From assembly GCF_030504645.1 (NCBI RefSeq), contig NZ_JAUKWQ010000005.1, positions 124,001-188,000 on the forward strand: a stretch of 64,000 nt of DNA. Reading direction: 5' to 3'. Of this stretch, positions 63,940-64,000 are shown in pieces. Positions within the stretch are counted from its first letter, which is position 1, and each line of letters starts with the position of its first letter. The notes beneath the pieces are model-generated. The model was given only the letters and a program-made list of their open reading frames with translations. It did no database searches and had not been told where the DNA came from. The position numbers and the translations under genes were made by a program. This stretch comes from Rhizobium oryzicola (GTDB taxonomy: Bacteria; Pseudomonadota; Alphaproteobacteria; Rhizobiales; Rhizobiaceae).

Positions 63940-64000
63940 ATGGAAACAGTTCAGTTGGCTCAGGCGGGAACAGATGCAAGGAGAGCGGCGCGCGCCGTAG
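63940..64000 (+). CDS. possible start of a gene cut by the window
   Basis: ATG 63940 with AGGG upstream opens a frame (M-E-T-V-Q-L-A-Q-A-G-T-D-A-R-R ...) that stays open to the window edge. Too short to identify. Confidence 0.3.
   Translation, partial: METVQLAQAGTDARRAARAV

Overview
The window looks like chromosomal DNA of an alphaproteobacterium of the order Hyphomicrobiales (Rhizobiales), most likely Rhizobiaceae (Rhizobium/Agrobacterium group). The basis is GC-rich coding sequence, many families typical of that group (DUF2336, DUF1489, PAS_5, BTLCP protease, SPOR-tailed D,D-carboxypeptidases, an HWE-kinase bacteriophytochrome with fused receiver, an ExsH-like type I secreted glycanase), and gene order that is dense and mostly housekeeping. 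I see no insertion sequence, integrase, phage gene cluster, CRISPR array or rRNA operon.

Layout. 1-8.1 kb: a cut alpha/beta hydrolase, parE (topoisomerase IV), a heme oxygenase-bacteriophytochrome operon (bphO-bphP), an AI-2E-type permease and a small conserved protein. 8.4-12.6 kb: a giant mosaic secreted protein (three phage tail-collar repeats, RTX repeats, Ig/cadherin-like domains, DUF4214 end). 12.6-19.1 kb: DUF2336 protein, flavin reductase plus nitroreductase pair, secreted hypothetical, acyltransferase, thrS with a strong terminator. 19.2-25 kb: DUF2267, a D,D-carboxypeptidase with SPOR domain, yidD behind an IscU-like scaffold, folE, hisI, patatin-like phospholipase, CBS protein and a 26-residue membrane microprotein. 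25-33.6 kb: rhomboid protease, a class A-type acid phosphatase with autotransporter-like repeats, PAS_5 and PilZ proteins, a BTLCP protease and a second SPOR carboxypeptidase. 33.6-41 kb: DUF1489, sdaA, DUF599, DUF1624, a MerR regulator with a 26-bp near-perfect palindrome in its promoter, mgtE, a degenerate peptide deformylase, BON and OsmC proteins.

41.2-48.8 kb is one six-gene catabolic operon: a monooxygenase-OYE fusion of the 2-aminobenzoyl-CoA monooxygenase/reductase type, SDR, enoyl-CoA hydratase, acyl-CoA dehydrogenase, RidA and a hydratase/3-hydroxyacyl-CoA dehydrogenase fusion, behind a promoter whose -10 is covered by an 18-bp perfect palindrome. 48.9-54.9 kb holds two more type I secretion-like proteins: a GH16 glycanase with RTX and DUF4214, and a 1253-residue Ig-repeat protein with DUF4214 at its N-terminus. 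55-64 kb: lipB with a strong leader hairpin, tRNA-Leu(GAG), tRNA-Lys(UUU), a DMT permease, a formaldehyde-detoxification operon (adhC/frmA ... fghA) carrying an unusual methyltransferase-like protein, a sugE/gdx guanidinium exporter under a guanidine-II (mini-ykkC) riboswitch, and a DoxX protein.

The least explained material is the set of three DUF4214/RTX mosaic proteins, the lectin-like/methyltransferase protein in the formaldehyde operon, the metal-ligand-less deformylase and several strong hairpins in leaders (51117-51149, 55834-55867, 29935-30044). All calls rest on reading the sequence and recognising families; no database search was run.
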